Shown here: piece by piece, positions 9,701-18,146 of the stretch
How the letters are laid out: every line of letters begins with the position of its first letter
How positions within the stretch are numbered: the first letter of the stretch is position 1
Source: an uncultured Lachnospiraceae bacterium
GTDB taxonomy: Bacteria > Bacillota > Clostridia > Lachnospirales > Lachnospiraceae
Length of the DNA: 64,000 nt
Direction of reading: 5' to 3'
Assembly (NCBI GenBank): GCA_947594855.1
Contig: CANQEL010000002.1
Location: 1 to 64,000 of the forward strand
Position numbers and translations under genes: made by a program
Notes under the pieces: generated by a model
What the model was told of the DNA's origin: nothing
What the model saw: only the letters and a program-made list of their open reading frames with translations
Databases searched by the model: none

Positions 9701-9729
9701 TTGACAAATTATAACGTTCATACTATACT
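9701..9729 (+). promoter_or_regulatory. aspS promoter
   Basis: TTGACA (9701-9706), a 17-base spacer and TATACT (9724-9729) make a near-consensus promoter. The expected start of transcription, about 9736, rules out the ATG at 9738 and supports ATG 9771. Confidence 0.8.
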
Positions 9730-9770
9730 TATTACAATTGTCTGTTTTTATATCAGGAGGGATAAAAGTA

Positions 9771-11522
9771 ATGGAAACGGGAAGTATATACAGAACCAGA
9801 ACGCTTAATAATATAAGTGAGAGTGACATAGGCTCTGAGCTTAAAATAGCAGGCTGGGTTGAAAATATAAGAGACCATGGCGGTGTATCCTTTATTGATT
9901 TGAGGGATATGTATGGAGTTATGCAGGTAGTTATGAGGGATACGTCTCTTCTTTCAGGTATAAACAAAGAGGATTGTGTATCTATTGAGGGACTTATATG
10001 CGAAAGGGATGAGGAGACATATAATCCTAAAATACCTACCGGCACTATTGAGCTTGAGGCGCATAAGGTAGATATTCTCGGAAAGGTATATACTCAGCTT
10101 CCGTTTGAGATTGCTACTTCAAAAGAAATAAGGGAAGATTTGAGGCTTAAGTATCGTTTCTTAGACCTTAGAAACAGAAAAGTTAAGGATAATATGATAT
10201 TCCGTTCACAGGTTATAAGTTTTCTTAGGGAGAAGATGACGGAATTGGGATTTTTGGAGATACAGACGCCGATACTGTGCGCGTCGTCGCCTGAGGGGGC
10301 AAGGGATTATATCGTGCCTTCAAGAAAGTATAAAGGTAAGTTTTATGCTCTTCCGCAGGCGCCGCAGCAATATAAGCAGCTTCTTATGGTATCGGGTTTT
10401 GATAAATATTTTCAGATTGCGCCGTGCTTCAGGGATGAAGACGCAAGAGCGGACAGGTCTCCGGGAGAGTTTTATCAGCTTGATTTTGAGATGAGTTTTG
10501 CAACTGAAGAGGATGTATTTAAGGTTGGGGAACAGGTTCTTACGGATACCTTTAAGAAATTTGCACCGGAAGGCTATGAGGTTACGGAGGCTCCGTATCC
10601 GGTAATAAGTTATAACCAGGCTATGCTTGAATATGGCACAGACAAACCGGACCTTAGAAATCCGCTTAAAATAATTGATGTATCGGAATTTTTTGAAAGA
10701 TGTACGTTTAAACCGTTCCAAAACAAAACCGTAAGGGCAATTAATGTACACGCAAAGCTTTCAAAAGGGCAGCATGAAAAGATGCTCAAATTTGCGCAGT
10801 CCATCGGCATGGGCGGACTGGGATACCTTGAAGTGTTGGAGGATATGAGCTATAAGGGACCTATTGATAAGTTTATTCCTGATGATATGAAGAGTGAGCT
10901 TGCTGAACTTGCAGGCCTTGCAGCAGGGGATACAATATTCTTTATAGCTGACAGGGAGAAGCTTGCCAGCCTGTATGCCGGACAGATAAGGACAGAACTT
11001 GGTGAACGTCTTTCGCTTATAGAAAAAAATGCATACAGGTTCTGCTATATAAATGATTTTCCTATGTATGAGTATAACGAGGAAGAAAAGAAAATAGGAT
11101 TTACACATAATCCGTTTTCCATGCCACAGGGTGGCCTGAAGGCGCTTAATGAAATGGATCCCCTTGACATAAAGGCATATCAGTATGATATCGTATGTAA
11201 CGGAACAGAGCTGTCTTCTGGCGCGGTAAGAAACCATGATATGAATATTATGGTTAAGGCATTTGAGATTGCAGGTTATGATGAAGAGATTCTCAAGCAG
11301 AAATTCGGAGCTCTTTATAATGCATTTCAGTATGGCGCGCCGCCTCATGCAGGAATGGCTCCGGGAATCGACCGTATGATAATGCTTCTGCGTAATGAAG
11401 AAAATATACGCGAGGTTATACCATTCCCGATGAATGCTAATGCGCAGGACCTTATGTGCGGGGCGCCGAATGAAGTTACGGAACAGCAGCTCAGAGAGGT
11501 TCATATTAAGGTAAGACAGTAA
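9771..11522 (+). CDS. aspS: Aspartate-tRNA ligase
   Basis: Charges tRNA-Asp with aspartate in the cytoplasm. The 583-residue protein has the bacterial architecture: N-terminal OB-fold anticodon domain (GWVENIRDHGGVSFIDLRD), class II catalytic core with motif 2 FRDEDARADRSPGEFYQ, a GAD-type insertion, and motif 3 GMAPGIDRMIMLL. Start chosen at ATG 9771 because AGGAGG at 9755-9760 precedes it. It has its own promoter. No tRNA-reading T-box leader fits in the short 5' region. Whether it is discriminating or also serves tRNA-Asn cannot be told from this window. Confidence 0.95.
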   Translation: METGSIYRTRTLNNISESDIGSELKIAGWVENIRDHGGVSFIDLRDMYGVMQVVMRDTSLLSGINKEDCVSIEGLICERDEETYNPKIPTGTIELEAHKVDILGKVYTQLPFEIATSKEIREDLRLKYRFLDLRNRKVKDNMIFRSQVISFLREKMTELGFLEIQTPILCASSPEGARDYIVPSRKYKGKFYALPQAPQQYKQLLMVSGFDKYFQIAPCFRDEDARADRSPGEFYQLDFEMSFATEEDVFKVGEQVLTDTFKKFAPEGYEVTEAPYPVISYNQAMLEYGTDKPDLRNPLKIIDVSEFFERCTFKPFQNKTVRAINVHAKLSKGQHEKMLKFAQSIGMGGLGYLEVLEDMSYKGPIDKFIPDDMKSELAELAGLAAGDTIFFIADREKLASLYAGQIRTELGERLSLIEKNAYRFCYINDFPMYEYNEEEKKIGFTHNPFSMPQGGLKALNEMDPLDIKAYQYDIVCNGTELSSGAVRNHDMNIMVKAFEIAGYDEEILKQKFGALYNAFQYGAPPHAGMAPGIDRMIMLLRNEENIREVIPFPMNANAQDLMCGAPNEVTEQQLREVHIKVRQ

Positions 11523-11555
11523 TCAGATGCATATTATTATGGAAGGAGACTCATT

Positions 11556-11867
11556 ATGGAAATAATTGAGATAACTGAGGATAATTTTGATGAAGTAGTC
11601 GTATGTTCTGATAAAAAGGTGCTGGTAGATTTTTGGGCTTCCTGGTGCGGACCCTGTAAAATGCTTGCGCCTGTAATTGATGAGATTGCAAAAGAACGTG
11701 ATGACATTGTTGTAGGTAAGATAAATGTGGATGAACAGATGGGACTTGCAATACGGTACGGTGTATCGGGAGTGCCGACCATAGCTTTGTTTGAAAATGG
11801 AGATATAATAGAGCGCAGCGTGGGTTACCAGTCGAAAGAAGAGCTTATTTCGGAACTTGGCTTATAG
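11556..11867 (+). CDS. trxA: Thioredoxin
   Basis: Small 103-residue cytoplasmic disulfide reductase with the classic WCGPC active site (C31 and C34) and the cis-proline loop GVSGVPTIALF. AAGGAG at 11543-11548 sets the start. It lies 33 bases after aspS and shares its promoter, and a strong terminator closes the unit. Confidence 0.95.
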   Translation: MEIIEITEDNFDEVVVCSDKKVLVDFWASWCGPCKMLAPVIDEIAKERDDIVVGKINVDEQMGLAIRYGVSGVPTIALFENGDIIERSVGYQSKEELISELGL

Positions 11868-11878
11868 TTAAAAACAGT

Positions 11879-11915
11879 AAGACTGCATAGTGTATTTGTG
11901 CTATGCAGTCTTTTT
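11879..11915 (+). terminator. Intrinsic terminator after trxA
   Basis: AAGACTGCATAG and CTATGCAGTCTT form a perfect 12-base-pair stem with a 10-base loop (11879-11912) and a T run. The next gene starts about 20 bases later, so it depends on read-through or a promoter overlapping the hairpin. Confidence 0.9.
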
Positions 11916-11934
11916 AGGAATGGAGTACACAGGT

Positions 11935-12459
11935 ATGAAGCTTGAAGACATACGTGAAAATATTGATAAGATTGATGATGACATGAAAGAACTCTTTAAA
12001 AAGAGGATGATTTACTCTGAAAATGTCGTAAGTATCAAGGCAGAAAATGGTGATGTAATATATAAGCCTGAGCGTGAAAAAGATATGATAGACAGGCAGA
12101 TTAGCAGTATGGATAACAATATCTTAGCAGAATATATCCCGTTTTTAAAAACAGTAGTCAGCGTAAGCAGGCAGTATCAGTATAAAAGGCTTGTTGAGTT
12201 AGGAAAGGTATCTGCCTGTGTGGATATTGGTAAGGTGGATAACGGCAGGGTACATCTTATGCTGCAGACGGAAGATATAGCAGGGGTTTTATCAATTATA
12301 TCCAATTACGGAATTAAGGTTCTGAAAATTAATTCTTCTGATGTGAATGATGAAGATAATATTTTTTACATAGACATTGCCACAGATGGCTGTGAAAAAG
12401 ATGTACAGGCGCTTATATACCAGCTTGGATGTGAAACAGATAAATGTGTCGTTATGTAG
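11935..12459 (+). CDS. Chorismate mutase (AroQ-type) with C-terminal ACT-like domain
   Basis: Residues 1-85 match the all-helical AroQ chorismate mutase, which turns chorismate into prephenate for Phe/Tyr synthesis. Recognisable are IRENIDKIDDDMKELFKKR at the start of helix 1, a Lys near residue 36, and KPEREKDMIDRQ carrying the conserved Arg-Glu pair. Residues about 100-174 look like a small ACT-type regulatory domain; no prephenate dehydratase or dehydrogenase domain is present. ATG 11935 is preferred, with GGAG at 11922-11925; an upstream in-frame ATG at 11920 sits too close to the terminator. It precedes ispF by 18 bases. Confidence 0.8.
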   Translation: MKLEDIRENIDKIDDDMKELFKKRMIYSENVVSIKAENGDVIYKPEREKDMIDRQISSMDNNILAEYIPFLKTVVSVSRQYQYKRLVELGKVSACVDIGKVDNGRVHLMLQTEDIAGVLSIISNYGIKVLKINSSDVNDEDNIFYIDIATDGCEKDVQALIYQLGCETDKCVVM

Positions 12460-12477
12460 ATTATTTGGAGGTATATA

Positions 12478-13035
12478 ATGAGAATAGGTACCGGGTATGA
12501 TGTGCACAGGCTTACAGATAACCGCAAACTTATAATAGGCGGAGTGGATATACCTTATGAAAAGGGGCTGTTGGGTCATTCGGATGCAGATGTATTAATA
12601 CACGCAGTTATGGATGCGCTTCTTGGGGCGGCAGGACTTCCGGATATCGGCGCATGTTTTCCTGATACGGACGATACGTATAAGGATGCTTCAAGTGTTA
12701 TGCTGCTTGCCAGGGTTGCAGAGATGCTTGAAAACAAATTATATATGGTTGGTAATATTGATGCGGTTATAATAGCGCAGAAACCTAAAATGAAACCATA
12801 TATTGAAGAAATGAGAAAAAATATTGCAGACGCCCTTGATATTGACTTTGAACGGGTAAATGTTAAAGCAACTACCGAGGAGGGGCTTGGATTTACCGGA
12901 GCGGAAGAAGGAATATCGGCGCATGCGGTATGTATACTTGAGAATATGATGGATAATTATTATACATTTACTGACTCAGATATATCTGATAAATGCAGGG
13001 GCTGTCAGGGATGCGCAATGAAAAATGAAAAATAA
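12478..13035 (+). CDS. ispF: 2-C-methyl-D-erythritol 2,4-cyclodiphosphate synthase with Cys-rich tail
   Basis: Fifth enzyme of the non-mevalonate isoprenoid pathway. The metal site is intact (D8, H10 in GYDVHRL and H42 in [14 protein letters not shown]), and the conserved [13 protein letters not shown] region is present. Usual IspF ends near residue 157-160, but this one has about 25 further residues carrying C173, C176 and C179 (CRGCQGC). The tail could bind zinc or an iron-sulfur cluster, or be a regulatory thiol patch; this is inference. It follows the chorismate mutase gene and precedes the xylanase by 36 bases. Confidence 0.92.
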   Translation: MRIGTGYDVHRLTDNRKLIIGGVDIPYEKGLLGHSDADVLIHAVMDALLGAAGLPDIGACFPDTDDTYKDASSVMLLARVAEMLENKLYMVGNIDAVIIAQKPKMKPYIEEMRKNIADALDIDFERVNVKATTEEGLGFTGAEEGISAHAVCILENMMDNYYTFTDSDISDKCRGCQGCAMKNEK

Positions 13036-13071
13036 AAAATTTAAAATATAAAATATGGAGGGAAAGATATA

Positions 13072-14742
13072 ATGAAAAGGAGTTTAATAATTCTGACTGC
13101 AGCAGCTCTTTTGATAACGGGTTTACCAGCAGCGCAGGGCGCAGATGCATCGGCTAAACCGAAACTTAGCAAAAGTAAAATGAGCATAAAGGCAGGGAAA
13201 AGCGCAAAACTTAAAGTATCAGGCGTAAAAAAGGTAAAGTGGAGCACAAGTAAAAGTAAAATTGTTGCTCTTACGGCAAAGAAGAGCAAATCGGTAAAAC
13301 TTGTTGCAAAAAAGAAAGGAAATGCAGTAATAACAGCAAAGTATACTGCGTCAGGGAAAAGCAGAAAACTTACATGTAAAGTTACCGTAAGCGGTAAGGT
13401 AAAAGAGAAAAATGGAACAAATGTGACGAAACAGCCTGGTAATATACAGACGCCGCCGGCAGTTACGGCTACAGACCAGCCGGATATGGGAACACCGACA
13501 CCTGTACCGACGCCGCTTCCATCTCCGTCAGTTGTATCAGAGTCAGGTAAATGGGCATATATACCGGTTGAAAATGACAGTCTGTTAAAGGAATATGGAC
13601 AGATATTTGGTAATGTAGGTACATGCCTTACATATAGCGGCATGGGAGGCAAAAAGGAACTTCAGGACAAAGAAACAATGGAGTTTGTGCGTGAAAACTA
13701 TAATAGTTTTACACTTGAAAATGAGATGAAGCCTTCATATCTTATGGCAGATGCAGAAGCAAATTTCTTTAATCCGCCGTTTAATAAGCTTATGAGCGTA
13801 AGCGAAGCCGAGTCAAAAGGTTATGTAATACCTGAAAACTATAGCGAGACGTGGGTGCCGTCAATTAATTATGACCGTCTGGATGCCATACTTAAGGTAT
13901 CGGCTGAAAATGGTATAAGGATGCGCGCGCATACGCTTATATGGCACAGCCAGACTCCGACTGAGTTTTTCAGGAAAAATTACAGTACTAATGGTGAATT
14001 TGTTACTCCTGAAGTAATGGACAAGAGAGTTATATATTTTGTAACCAATGTTGTTAAGCATGTATGCGAAAGCGAGTATAAAGACGTTGTATATACATGG
14101 GACATAACTAATGAGTATTTCCATCAGTTATCTGACAATTCAGCAAGAAACTGGTCAGAGGTTTATGATATAGTAAGCGGTTCAAATATATTGTCAACAA
14201 AACCTTCATTTGTTAAGCTGGCATTTAAGTCTGCGTATGATGTCCTTACACAATATGAACTGCAGGATAAGGTGCCTCTTTTCTATAATGATTATAATAC
14301 AAGCCAGGTGGCAGATGAGATTATCGAAATGATTAATTATATAAATTCTGCTGATGATATTAATCCTGAGGGTAAAAAGCTTTGCGCAGGAGTCGGCATG
14401 CAGAGTCACCTTGACCTTAAGTGGCCGACAGTTGAAGAACAGCTGGCAACAGTACAGAAATTCATTGATGCAGGATTTGAGGTACAGATTACAGAGCTTG
14501 ATGTAATTAATAACCTTAATTCGTCGGAAGAAGCGCAGTGTGACTACTGGTATGATTTTATGAAAGGTCTCGTAGATAAAAGAAAGAATGGCGCTAAAAT
14601 TACGGGTATAACTTTCTGGGGACTTTCTGATTCAGTGTCGTGGAGATTTGGACAGAAGGCGCTTCTTTACGGAAACGGTATAAAAGACCCTAAAAAAGCA
14701 CTGTATGCGGTATATGCGGCAGCGCAGTCCATATGGCAGTAA
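13072..14742 (+). CDS. Secreted GH10 endo-1,4-beta-xylanase with lysine-rich Ig-like domain
   Basis: Secreted 556-residue enzyme that cleaves the xylan backbone. After a signal peptide (about 1-27) comes a lysine-rich Ig-like module (about 30-110), a Pro/Thr linker, and a GH10 barrel (about 170-556). Diagnostic residues: the acid/base Glu348 in WDITNEY, the nucleophile Glu475 in VQITELDV, TLENEMKP, and HTLIWHSQTP. GGAGGG at 13057-13062 sets the start. The same N-terminal module is found in the secreted proteins at 202 and 35604. The gene is downstream of housekeeping ispF without a terminator between them, so expression may be partly constitutive. Confidence 0.93.
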   Translation: MKRSLIILTAAALLITGLPAAQGADASAKPKLSKSKMSIKAGKSAKLKVSGVKKVKWSTSKSKIVALTAKKSKSVKLVAKKKGNAVITAKYTASGKSRKLTCKVTVSGKVKEKNGTNVTKQPGNIQTPPAVTATDQPDMGTPTPVPTPLPSPSVVSESGKWAYIPVENDSLLKEYGQIFGNVGTCLTYSGMGGKKELQDKETMEFVRENYNSFTLENEMKPSYLMADAEANFFNPPFNKLMSVSEAESKGYVIPENYSETWVPSINYDRLDAILKVSAENGIRMRAHTLIWHSQTPTEFFRKNYSTNGEFVTPEVMDKRVIYFVTNVVKHVCESEYKDVVYTWDITNEYFHQLSDNSARNWSEVYDIVSGSNILSTKPSFVKLAFKSAYDVLTQYELQDKVPLFYNDYNTSQVADEIIEMINYINSADDINPEGKKLCAGVGMQSHLDLKWPTVEEQLATVQKFIDAGFEVQITELDVINNLNSSEEAQCDYWYDFMKGLVDKRKNGAKITGITFWGLSDSVSWRFGQKALLYGNGIKDPKKALYAVYAAAQSIWQ

Positions 14743-14762
14743 TTAAATATGTATATAAAAAC

Positions 14763-14800
14763 AAGGGTATCGCATTTATTGATGCGATACCCTTATTTTA
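14763..14800. terminator. Bidirectional terminator between xylanase and tRNA-Thr
   Basis: AAGGGTATCGCAT (14763-14775) and ATGCGATACCCTT (14782-14794) form a perfect 13-base-pair stem with a 6-base loop. T-rich tracts follow on both strands, so it can end both the xylanase transcript and the converging sigH/tRNA transcript. Confidence 0.9.
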
Positions 14801-14873
14801 AGCTCTCGGGCAGACTTGAACTGCTGACCTCCCGCTTACCAAGCGGACGCTCTACCGACTGAGCTACGAGAGC
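14801..14873 (-). tRNA. tRNA-Thr (GGT anticodon)
   Basis: Read on the minus strand, 73 bases fold as a standard tRNA. The acceptor stem is GCTCTCG/CGAGAGC with discriminator T. The D arm contains TAGCTCAGTCGGTAGAGC, the anticodon loop is TTGGTAA with anticodon GGT (Thr, codons ACC/ACU), and the T arm includes GTTCAAGTC. CCA is not encoded. The first ten bases of the tRNA (GCTCTCGTAG) are also the last codons and stop of sigH. Confidence 0.95.
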
Positions 14874-15508
14874 ATATTTTTATTAAGCCATTTAGTAAGT
14901 TTATTGCGGATGCGTTGGAGCGCATTATCAATTGACTTTGGGGAACGATTTAATTTATCGCCTATCTGCCTATAATCCATTCCGGTAACATATAGATTGT
15001 ATACGGATTTTTCTAATGGGCTAAGCAGTTTCCCAAGTCCGTATTCTATCATAGATACATTCTCTTTGTCAATAATAAAATCTTCGGGATTTGATACACC
15101 GGATGCTTCCATTGTATCAATAAGCGCAGAACCTCCCGAATCCCGTAACTCGTCAGGCACAGGTGAATAAAATGAAATATATTCATTGAGAGGCTGGTTT
15201 TTTTGCCTGTTGGAAGCATTTATGGCATTACACATCTGATGATAAACGGTTGTTTTTGCAAAGCTGTAAAAGGAACCGGATTTGTCAGTATCATACTCGC
15301 GTACAGCCTTGTACAGTCCAATCATGCCCTCCTGGAGTAAATCTTCCTTATCGGCTCCGACAAGGAAAAGAGAGCGTGCCTGATGCAGAACAAGGCCTTT
15401 ATATTTTTCAAGAAAGAAATCAAGTGCCATTTCAGAATCAGGGGAATCTGAATGTATAATATCAAGAATTTCTGAATCGTCCATAAGCTTTAATTCTTCA
15501 GACTTCAT
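14864..15508 (-). CDS. sigH: RNA polymerase sporulation sigma factor SigH
   Basis: A sigma-70 family factor of 214 residues. Region 2 is visible as DLLQEGMIGLYKAVREYD with SFYSFAKTTVYHQM; region 4 as LSPLEKSVYNLY followed by the helix-turn-helix DYRQIGDKLNRSPKSIDNA. Gene order cysS-mrnC-rlmB-sigH is that of Bacillus and Clostridia, which supports SigH, the early stationary-phase/sporulation factor. It begins 4 bases after rlmB ends. Its final codons and TAG stop lie within the 5' end of tRNA-Thr, an overlap of ten bases. Confidence 0.9.
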   Translation of the reverse strand: MKSEELKLMDDSEILDIIHSDSPDSEMALDFFLEKYKGLVLHQARSLFLVGADKEDLLQEGMIGLYKAVREYDTDKSGSFYSFAKTTVYHQMCNAINASNRQKNQPLNEYISFYSPVPDELRDSGGSALIDTMEASGVSNPEDFIIDKENVSMIEYGLGKLLSPLEKSVYNLYVTGMDYRQIGDKLNRSPKSIDNALQRIRNKLTKWLNKNMLS

Positions 15509-15512
15509 ACAG

Positions 15513-16253
15513 TCATATACTCCTTTGCCTTACAATCTCATAAGCAAGTACTCCGCATGCCACTGAAGCATTGAGGGAGTCGATATTTCCCTTCATGGGA
15601 ATAGAGGCTGTATAATCGCAGTTTTTCTTTACAAGCCTGCTTACCCCTTTGCCCTCGTTGCCTATAACAAGACCTATTGCTCCGGTCAGATTAAGATTGT
15701 ACATATTTTCACCGTCTGAATCTGCGCATACAAACCATATGCCTTTTTCTTTAAGTTCTTCAATAGTTTTGTTTATATTAGTGACCTTGGCAACAGGAGT
15801 ATAATTTATAGCTCCGGCGGATGCCTTTGCTACTGCAGCCGTAAGACCGCATGCGCCATGTCTGGGTATAATGATTCCATGTGCGCCGCACAGATTTGCT
15901 GTACGTATTATCGCGCCCAGGTTATGCGGGTCCTCTATTCCGTCGAGAAGTATGATAAAAGGCGGCTCATTTGCGGCTTCAGCGGCGTCAAGGATATCCT
16001 GTACCTCCGCATACTCGTAAGCTGCCATATAAGCAATCACACCCTGATGTTTTCCTGTTTCAGACATCTGGTCAAGACGTGTGTTTTTTACATAATTTAT
16101 CAGGGTATTTCTCTTTTTTGCTTCTCTTATTATAGTTTGGATGGGACCGTCATGGCATCCCTCTAAAACAAATATCCGGTCAATGGTTTTACCGGAGCGG
16201 AAGGCTTCAATTACAGGATTTCTGCCTTCACATACAGATTCTTCATATCGCAT
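15513..16253 (-). CDS. rlmB: 23S rRNA 2'-O-methyltransferase RlmB (SpoU family)
   Basis: A 246-residue SPOUT-class methyltransferase. The N-terminal substrate domain (GRNPVIEAFRSG) is followed by the catalytic domain with LDGIEDPHNLGAIIRTA (motif 1), IGNEGKGVSRLV (motif 2) and IPMKGNIDSLNASVACG (motif 3, normally SLNVSVA). It is expected to methylate the 2'-OH of a guanosine in 23S rRNA; the exact site is inferred from family and from synteny with cysS and mrnC. Confidence 0.92.
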   Translation of the reverse strand: MRYEESVCEGRNPVIEAFRSGKTIDRIFVLEGCHDGPIQTIIREAKKRNTLINYVKNTRLDQMSETGKHQGVIAYMAAYEYAEVQDILDAAEAANEPPFIILLDGIEDPHNLGAIIRTANLCGAHGIIIPRHGACGLTAAVAKASAGAINYTPVAKVTNINKTIEELKEKGIWFVCADSDGENMYNLNLTGAIGLVIGNEGKGVSRLVKKNCDYTASIPMKGNIDSLNASVACGVLAYEIVRQRSI

Positions 16254-16285
16254 TGCTTTCCTCCGTAAATAATATTCGGGAATAG

Positions 16286-16732
16286 TTATTGGTACCTTAC
16301 TTCATAATCGGGCAGTATGGGGAGTATCAGCTCATATACCCTGGACATTCTGCCGCTTAGGTAAAGCCATCCCAAAAGAGCTTCAAGGCCGGTTGCAATT
16401 TTATAATCATTGATATCGGCATTTTTGGCAGTAGTATATGATTTGGCGTTACGGCCCCGTTTGAATATATTCATTTCTTCTTCTGTAAACAGAGGCGTAA
16501 TCTCTCTTGCTATTTTTGCCTGGGTACCTGCATTTACAAGTGATGATGCCGTATGATGAAGTTTCCTTACAGGCGCATTTCCACACTCTATTACACGCGT
16601 GCGTACTATAAGGTCAAATATTGTATCGCCTATAAAAGCAAGTGTAAGTGGTGAAAGGGATGATGGGTTATGATATTTTAATGAATATTCTTCACATATA
16701 AGGTCCGGAAGATTATTTATGTCCTTTTCCAT
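16286..16732 (-). CDS. mrnC: Mini-ribonuclease 3
   Basis: A 148-residue RNase III-like catalytic domain without a double-stranded RNA-binding domain, which is the MrnC form that matures 23S rRNA. Family features are LAFIGDTIFDLIVRTRV near residue 30, RGRNAKSYTTAKNADINDYK, and ATGLEALLGWLYLSG with the catalytic acidic residues. It overlaps the end of cysS by 16 bases and sits in the conserved cysS-mrnC-rlmB order. Confidence 0.93.
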   Translation of the reverse strand: MEKDINNLPDLICEEYSLKYHNPSSLSPLTLAFIGDTIFDLIVRTRVIECGNAPVRKLHHTASSLVNAGTQAKIAREITPLFTEEEMNIFKRGRNAKSYTTAKNADINDYKIATGLEALLGWLYLSGRMSRVYELILPILPDYEVRYQ

Positions 16733-18114
16733 CTTACACCTTCTCTTGTATCTTCTAATTGTATGCCCTTTTTGGCGAGTTCATCGCGAATCTGGTCTGC
16801 GCGTGCAAAATCTTTATTTTTTCTGGCCTGATTGCGCTCATTTATAAGTTTTTCAATATCCTCGTCAGGCAGGGAATTGTCCTGCTCGCATATAATTCCA
16901 AGTATGTCGCATAATGAAATAATCAGATTTTTTGTTTCCGTAATAAGCGACTGTGGTTTGTCTGCAGAAAGATATGAGTTGGCAAGACGTACAATTTCAA
17001 ATATAACCGATATTGCATCTGCAGTATTAAAATCATCTTCCATCGCAGCTTCAAAATTATTTTTGTAAGAAGCAAGCTGTTTTTTGAAATCCTGGTCCGA
17101 AGAAGAGTATGCAGTTTCTTTTGCGGAATTCTCCAGGTATGACAGGTTAAATACTGCCGTAAGTATTCTTTCAAGTGAGTTTTTTGCCGCCTGCATTAAT
17201 TCATCGCTGAAGTTAAGAGGACTTCTGTAGTGTGCGCTCAGCATAAAAAATCTCAGAACCTGAAGCGGATATTTTTCGGCAATGTCTTTTACAGTAAAGA
17301 AGTTGCCTGCTGATTTTGACATTTTGTGGTTATTAATATTTAAAAATGCGTTGTGCATCCAATAGTTGGAGAATGTGGTCCCGTTTGCCGCTTCGCTCTG
17401 TGCAATCTCGTTTTCATGATGAGGGAAAATTAAATCTTCTCCGCCGGCGTGTATATCTATTTGTTTGCCAAGATATTTATTGCTCATTACAGAGCACTCT
17501 ATATGCCATCCGGGTCTGCCGTCTCCCCATGGTGAAGTCCAGTAAGGCTCTCCTTCTTTTTTTGGCTTCCATAGGACAAAATCCATAGCATCCTCTTTTT
17601 CATCATCTATTGCGATACGCGCGCCTGCTTCAAGGTCGTCGAGATTTTTACCGGAAAGTTTGCCGTAACCTGCAAATTTTCTTGTACGGTAAAATACGGT
17701 GCCGTTTTTTTCATAAGCATATCCTTTATCAATAAGGGTCTGTATCATATCTATCATTCCGTCTATTTCTTCAGTGGCTTTCGGATGTGTGGTTGCAGGC
17801 ATTACGTTAAGGCCGTTCATATCATCTATTGCTGCCTGGGTATAACGTTTTGCAATCTCTGCGGCAGATACGCCCTCTTCATTTGCCCTGGCAATGATTT
17901 TGTCGTCAACGTCTGTAAAGTTGGATACATAATTTACGTCGTATCCTTTATATTCAAGGTAACGGCGAACAGTGTCGAATACAATCATTGGACGGGCATT
18001 GCCTATATGGATGTAATTGTATACTGTTGGTCCGCACACATACATCCTTACTTTGCCTTCTTCAATTGGAATAAAATCTTCTTTGCGGTTGTTAAGCGTA
18101 TTAAATATTTTCAT
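16717..18114 (-). CDS. cysS: Cysteine-tRNA ligase
   Basis: Class I aminoacyl-tRNA synthetase, 465 residues. The zinc-site CGPTVYNYIHIGNAR contains the HIGH signature, ECSVMSNKYLGKQIDIHAGG carries further zinc ligands (Cys, His), and HKMSKSAGNF is the KMSKS loop. The C-terminal region is the usual helical anticodon-binding part. AAGGAG precedes the ATG. It heads the four-gene minus-strand operon with mrnC, rlmB and sigH. Confidence 0.96.
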   Translation of the reverse strand: MKIFNTLNNRKEDFIPIEEGKVRMYVCGPTVYNYIHIGNARPMIVFDTVRRYLEYKGYDVNYVSNFTDVDDKIIARANEEGVSAAEIAKRYTQAAIDDMNGLNVMPATTHPKATEEIDGMIDMIQTLIDKGYAYEKNGTVFYRTRKFAGYGKLSGKNLDDLEAGARIAIDDEKEDAMDFVLWKPKKEGEPYWTSPWGDGRPGWHIECSVMSNKYLGKQIDIHAGGEDLIFPHHENEIAQSEAANGTTFSNYWMHNAFLNINNHKMSKSAGNFFTVKDIAEKYPLQVLRFFMLSAHYRSPLNFSDELMQAAKNSLERILTAVFNLSYLENSAKETAYSSSDQDFKKQLASYKNNFEAAMEDDFNTADAISVIFEIVRLANSYLSADKPQSLITETKNLIISLCDILGIICEQDNSLPDEDIEKLINERNQARKNKDFARADQIRDELAKKGIQLEDTREGVRWKRT

Positions 18115-18146
18115 TTACTTACTCCTTTTTGATACAATATGAATCA

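Noticed and set aside
9738..9770. Longer start for aspS at ATG 9738
   Set aside because: It lies only a few bases after the promoter's expected transcription start; the AGGAGG and family length support 9771.
10761..11504. 247-residue minus-strand open frame inside aspS
   Set aside because: It is in a shadow frame with atypical Cys/His/Ile-rich composition and no start signals, while aspS on the other strand is certain.
13041..13652. 203-residue minus-strand open frame over the xylanase N terminus
   Set aside because: It is antisense to lysine-rich codons (AAA/AAG reads as Phe/Leu), has no ribosome site, and overlaps a clear gene. The same applies to the frame at 35573-36232.
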